A stretch of 51,271 nt of DNA from CAZABG01 sp964483465. Lineage in GTDB: Bacteria > Chlamydiota > Chlamydiia > Chlamydiales > Parachlamydiaceae. The notes beneath the pieces are model-generated. The model searched no databases. It saw only the letters and a program-made list of their open reading frames with translations, and had not been told where the DNA came from. The DNA is taken from NCBI GenBank assembly GCA_964483465.1, contig CAZABG010000007.1, positions 1 to 51,271 of the forward strand, written 5' to 3'. A program made the translations under genes and the position numbers. Below, in pieces: positions 47,999 to 51,271 of this stretch (the first letter of the stretch is position 1; each line of letters opens with the position of its first letter).

Positions 47999-50344
47999 AT
48001 GATCCGCTTCATCCAAAAGTATCAGTGGTATTTTTACATTGTCATCACGACCATGATTGTTATTTCGTTCTCTTTCTTCGGAACATATGGTTCGCTTCAA
48101 AATTCAGGAAGCTATGATCAAGTCGCGTTTACAACCGTAAATGGCGAAAATGTTACGCGCGGCGAGCTTGAGCAGTTTGCCTATTTTATTTCGAGCGATA
48201 GCTTGGATAAAATGATGGCAGGCCCTCAGCCTGGCTATAACTTCTTAAATGACGGCGTCATTAGAAAGAACTTTTTAGAAACAGGGCTTGGCGTTGAACT
48301 GATTACAGCTTTCGCTCCCGATTTGAAAAAAGATCTCGATTCCAAAATGGCGAGAGAAAAAAGCTATAAGCCCTATCAAAATCCAAAAGCTCCTTTTATT
48401 TCATCCGAGATGGCATGGAGTTATTTTGCCCCTTCCATTAAACAAGACTTAGAGTTTTTGAAGGCAAGCGTAAATCCGCTTGATCATTCCGCTCTTCAGG
48501 CAAGGATCAATCTTTATCTCGCAGAAAAACAATTTCCTGCGCCTATGCTTTCAAGAGTCTTGCGCTACCAGGAAAATCAATATGGCTGGCTTGAACCCGA
48601 TCCCTTTCTTAATCAAGCTGATTTGAGTTTATTCGGTTATCATACGATTGATGATTGGTTCGGACCCCGTTTTACGAGGCTGGTTGCCGAGTTTATCTAT
48701 AATGCCGCCGCGATGGCTGAGTCAAAAGGGTATAAAGTTTCTACAGAAGAGGCTTTTGCTGATTTAGCGAAAAATGCTGAAAAGAGTTTTCAAGAACTTA
48801 AAAGCCAGAAGATGATGCCTTACGCTACAAGTCAAGCGTACATGAACGATCAAATCCGTCGTATGGGACTTGAGCCGAAAAGAGCCGTGAAAATTTGGCA
48901 AAAGGTGCTTTTATTCAGACGTTTATTTGGCGATGTCGCGAATATTCAGATTGTTGACGCTAAAACAAGCGAGCCTTTCTTTAAATATGCCGATCAGATG
49001 GTAGAAGGTAATTTATATCGTTTACCTGAAGCGCTTCGCTTTAATGAATTTAAAGACCTATATTTCTTCGAAACGTATCTTGCACTGACATCGGGTAAAA
49101 AAGCGGGGGACTTGAACCTCCCGAAAACCCCAAAATCGGTTGATCAACTCAAGCAAGATGCGCCTGAGCTGCTTCAAAAAAGATACCTTGTTGAAGTTAA
49201 GCAAGCTAGCGAGAAGGGGCTTGAAGGTCGTATTACTTTAAAAGATACGCTGGCATGGCAGACCGCCCACTATGCGGATTTACAGAAAGAATTCCCGGAT
49301 TTGGGCATTAAGCCGGCGGATACGCTTGAAGGAAAACTGGAAGCCCTCGATCAGCTTGATGACAAAATGAGAGCAAAAGTTGATCAATTTGCAAGATCTA
49401 AAATTGTCGCGGAACATCCGGAGTGGATGACGAATTCGCTAGAGCTCGCTGAGCCTCAGGTTAAATTGGTGACGGTCGCTTTGAAAGGAGGAAAAGATCC
49501 TCTTCCCGGCATTACCGATCGTGATGCGTTTATGCAAAAGTTAGATAAATCCGATGCGATCGACTCCTACACGCAAGATTCAAAGTACGTATACTCTATT
49601 AAAGTGCTGGATAGATCTCCCGGTTTTGAAGTAATGAATTATAGCGAAGCCGAATCGCTGATGCCTGAACTTACTAAAAAAACCTTAGAGCCTTACTACA
49701 TTAAAAATAAAGAAGGCAAAGATTCATTCAAGACAGATAAAGGGTTTAAGCCTTACGACGAAGTGCAAAACGAAGTTGCGGCTCTTTATTATGAATCAAC
49801 ATTGAACGCGATAAAAGAAAATGTGAAGGCATCCTTGAAAGACAAGGCGCCTCAAAACATGATTCCTGATATCGCGGCTTCCTTTAGATTTTATAATAGT
49901 GCGGAAGAAGTTAAAAAGAATCCGTCTCTTGTAAAAAGTGAGGAGCTTAAGAATGTGGAAGGCAAATTGCCTGAGAGAGCTTCTTATCAGGATCAGTTTG
50001 GATGGAAAAAAGAGCCTGTTAAAATAACTCGCTCTCAAAAAAGCGAGCTCTTCCAAAAAGAGTCTCTTTTTAAATTGAAGCCGAAGGAGTGGTCGCAGAT
50101 TTTAACTCCTCCTAATGGAGATATTGCCCTTTTTGAGCTTGTTCACATGGGACAGGTGGAGCAAGAACAGTTAAAATTTGATGAAACGTTTGAGCTTTCG
50201 CGCGCTCTTGGCAGTGAAGCCAATAGAAATCAGCTGAAAGCCATGATTCCTTATCTTAAGGAAAAGAATGCGATCAGCTTTGAATATCTTGAGCAGGAAG
50301 TCGAAGAAGTCGCACCTCTTCCCCCTATGGTTGATGATGTTTGA
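47999..50344 (+). CDS. PpiD/SurA-like membrane-anchored folding factor
   Basis: 781 residues with one N-terminal membrane helix (about 10-28, YFYIVITTMIVISFSFFG) and a start VAFTTVNGENVTRGELEQF typical of the SurA/PpiD N-terminal chaperone domain. The rest is helical and soluble; I see no clear parvulin active site, so the PPIase domain may be missing or diverged. It likely helps outer-membrane proteins through the periplasm. AAGGAAG lies just before the ATG. Confidence 0.75.
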   Translation: MIRFIQKYQWYFYIVITTMIVISFSFFGTYGSLQNSGSYDQVAFTTVNGENVTRGELEQFAYFISSDSLDKMMAGPQPGYNFLNDGVIRKNFLETGLGVELITAFAPDLKKDLDSKMAREKSYKPYQNPKAPFISSEMAWSYFAPSIKQDLEFLKASVNPLDHSALQARINLYLAEKQFPAPMLSRVLRYQENQYGWLEPDPFLNQADLSLFGYHTIDDWFGPRFTRLVAEFIYNAAAMAESKGYKVSTEEAFADLAKNAEKSFQELKSQKMMPYATSQAYMNDQIRRMGLEPKRAVKIWQKVLLFRRLFGDVANIQIVDAKTSEPFFKYADQMVEGNLYRLPEALRFNEFKDLYFFETYLALTSGKKAGDLNLPKTPKSVDQLKQDAPELLQKRYLVEVKQASEKGLEGRITLKDTLAWQTAHYADLQKEFPDLGIKPADTLEGKLEALDQLDDKMRAKVDQFARSKIVAEHPEWMTNSLELAEPQVKLVTVALKGGKDPLPGITDRDAFMQKLDKSDAIDSYTQDSKYVYSIKVLDRSPGFEVMNYSEAESLMPELTKKTLEPYYIKNKEGKDSFKTDKGFKPYDEVQNEVAALYYESTLNAIKENVKASLKDKAPQNMIPDIAASFRFYNSAEEVKKNPSLVKSEELKNVEGKLPERASYQDQFGWKKEPVKITRSQKSELFQKESLFKLKPKEWSQILTPPNGDIALFELVHMGQVEQEQLKFDETFELSRALGSEANRNQLKAMIPYLKEKNAISFEYLEQEVEEVAPLPPMVDDV

Positions 50345-50972
50345 AGATGGCTTTCTTCCTCTATCGCCCCTTAATTTTTTTGAGCTGGGCTTGCCTTGCC
50401 ATGAAATAAAAAAAGCAGGGGCGATTGAGGAAAAAAAGTACCGACTTCCCTCGACCGATTGGTTAAGCGGCGAGGACAATCCTTTTATATTTCATTTAGG
50501 GTGGGCTCCTGATGGAATCACCTTTTATTGCGAAACGGACGAGACCTTTGATGAACCCAATTTTCCGGCTCTTGTGCAAGGGGATTCAATCGAGCTATTC
50601 ATCGATACGCGGGATATGAAAAACGTGGGAACTTTAACTAAGTTTTGCCATCACTTTTATTTTCTTCCCTCAGCGGTTGAAGGTCATCAAAAGGGGGAAA
50701 TCACCCGATTCAGAGGGGAAGATGCTCATGAACTTTCAGATCCGCATGACCTTGAGTTTCATGTGAAAAAGAAAGGACGCACGACAAAGATGACCGGGTT
50801 CATCCCTAAAAAAGCGCTCTTTGGTTTCGACCCCTCGCAATTTACTCGTCTTGGTTTTACTTATCGCATCAATCAGCGCTATTCTAATTCCTTACATTTT
50901 TCGGTAAAGACCGATGAATTCAATCTTGAGCAAGATTCTGCTCTTTGGGCTTCTCTTAATTTAATATCTTAA
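50334..50972 (+). CDS. CBM9-like protein
   Basis: 212 residues from the ATG at 50334 (or one codon later), overlapping the stop of the preceding gene by 11 (or 8) bases. A longer frame from 50268 is less likely because it runs inside that gene. It resembles the carbohydrate-binding family 9-type fold, with FIFHLGWAPDGITFYCE, GDSIELFIDTRDM and a final TYRINQR. No signal peptide, so a cytosolic role is probable. Ligand unknown. Confidence 0.7.
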   Translation: MMFEDGFLPLSPLNFFELGLPCHEIKKAGAIEEKKYRLPSTDWLSGEDNPFIFHLGWAPDGITFYCETDETFDEPNFPALVQGDSIELFIDTRDMKNVGTLTKFCHHFYFLPSAVEGHQKGEITRFRGEDAHELSDPHDLEFHVKKKGRTTKMTGFIPKKALFGFDPSQFTRLGFTYRINQRYSNSLHFSVKTDEFNLEQDSALWASLNLIS

Positions 50973-50988
50973 ATTACATTTCGCAGTC

Positions 50989-51271
50989 ATGAAGACTCCT
51001 CTTTATGACCATCATGTTAAATTAAACAGCCGCTTAATCGACTTTAATGGATGGGAGCTTCCCCTTCAATATAGCGGCATTCTGGATGAATATTGGGCTG
51101 TGCGAAAGCAATCGGGACTGTTCGATGTTTCACATATGCTGCGCATCGATATTGAAGGAAAAAATAGCTTTCCCTTTTTAGATTGGCTTACTACCAATAC
51201 GTTAAATCGCCCTATCACCTACACACTTCTCCCAAATGAAAGGGGGGGAATTGTTGACGATACCCTTATAT
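50989..51271 (+). CDS. gcvT: Aminomethyltransferase GcvT (glycine cleavage T protein), N-terminal part, cut by the window edge
   Basis: 94 residues are visible. TPLYDHHVKLNSRLIDFNGW and the FDVSHMLRIDIEG stretch are typical of GcvT, which transfers the methylene group to tetrahydrofolate. Starts 16 bases after the CBM9-like gene. The rest lies outside the window; Chlamydiaceae do not have a complete glycine cleavage system. Confidence 0.88.
   Translation, partial: MKTPLYDHHVKLNSRLIDFNGWELPLQYSGILDEYWAVRKQSGLFDVSHMLRIDIEGKNSFPFLDWLTTNTLNRPITYTLLPNERGGIVDDTLI

Noticed and set aside
1..51271. CRISPR arrays, insertion sequences, prophage and attachment sites
   Set aside because: No regularly spaced direct repeats, transposase motifs, or terminal inverted repeats were seen on either strand.

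Overview
The window looks like a chromosomal segment of an environmental chlamydia (Parachlamydiales/Chlamydiota, not Chlamydiaceae). The block pbp2 - tRNA-Gly - rpsB - tsf - pyrH - frr - mcsA - mcsB follows the chlamydial order, and the block tolQ-tolR-tolA-tolB-pal-LysM, divergent from dsbD-tatD, is also the chlamydial arrangement. PBP2 has the very long insertion of chlamydial PBP2. ompA, which sits between pbp2 and rpsB in Chlamydiaceae, is absent, and metK, murI, coaD and gcvT are present, which fits a free-living-amoeba symbiont with a larger metabolism. Coding density is high and no gene-free stretch reaches 300 bases. I saw no insertion sequence, prophage, CRISPR array or rRNA.

Layout. 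1-2.6 kb: end of recB, a short recD, and a frameshifted NlpC/P60 gene. 2.7-7.1 kb: a small membrane protein, an intact NlpC/P60 hydrolase and PBP2 on the minus strand. 7.1-12.1 kb: tRNA-Gly, translation and UMP kinase genes, tRNA-Glu and tRNA-Lys, then mcsA/mcsB. 12.1-15.3 kb: minus-strand block of an unknown helical protein, a family 2 glycosyltransferase and an NAD-dependent epimerase. 15.4-17.9 kb: a small Pro/Ala-rich protein, pgeF, a membrane-hairpin protein and a protein with two GIY-YIG domains. 17.9-21.3 kb: rsmB, preceded by a four-gene set of an MNIO (DUF692) enzyme, its DUF2063 partner and two secreted Cys-rich precursor-like peptides. 21.5-25.4 kb: Fsr-type MFS transporter, a large MORN-repeat protein and a zinc-ribbon protein. 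25.4-26.4 kb: a protein whose C-terminal half resembles a eukaryotic RhoGEF (Dbl homology) domain. 26.5-35 kb: fasciclin protein, coaD, rsmD, repeat proteins, DMT transporter and a 960-residue TPR protein. 35-40 kb: OmpR-type regulator, RqcH-like NFACT protein, metK and murI. 40-45 kb: Tol-Pal operon. 45-51 kb: dsbD, tatD, a PpiD/SurA-like anchor protein, a CBM9-like protein and the start of gcvT.

Two points stand out. One is the MNIO cluster: an enzyme and partner pair of the bufferin/HvfA RiPP type, with two different Cys-rich signal-peptide precursors in one operon. The other is the Dbl-like protein, which would be a host-acquired exchange factor for Rho GTPases, with a disordered Thr/Gln-rich N terminus as expected for a type III effector. 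Secondary points are the tandem GIY-YIG protein, a three-way-junction leader that would capture the 5' end of tRNA-Glu, a McsB that lacks the consensus catalytic residues, and a decaying NlpC/P60 paralogue beside an intact one. Functions are inferred from sequence motifs read by eye; no database search was possible.
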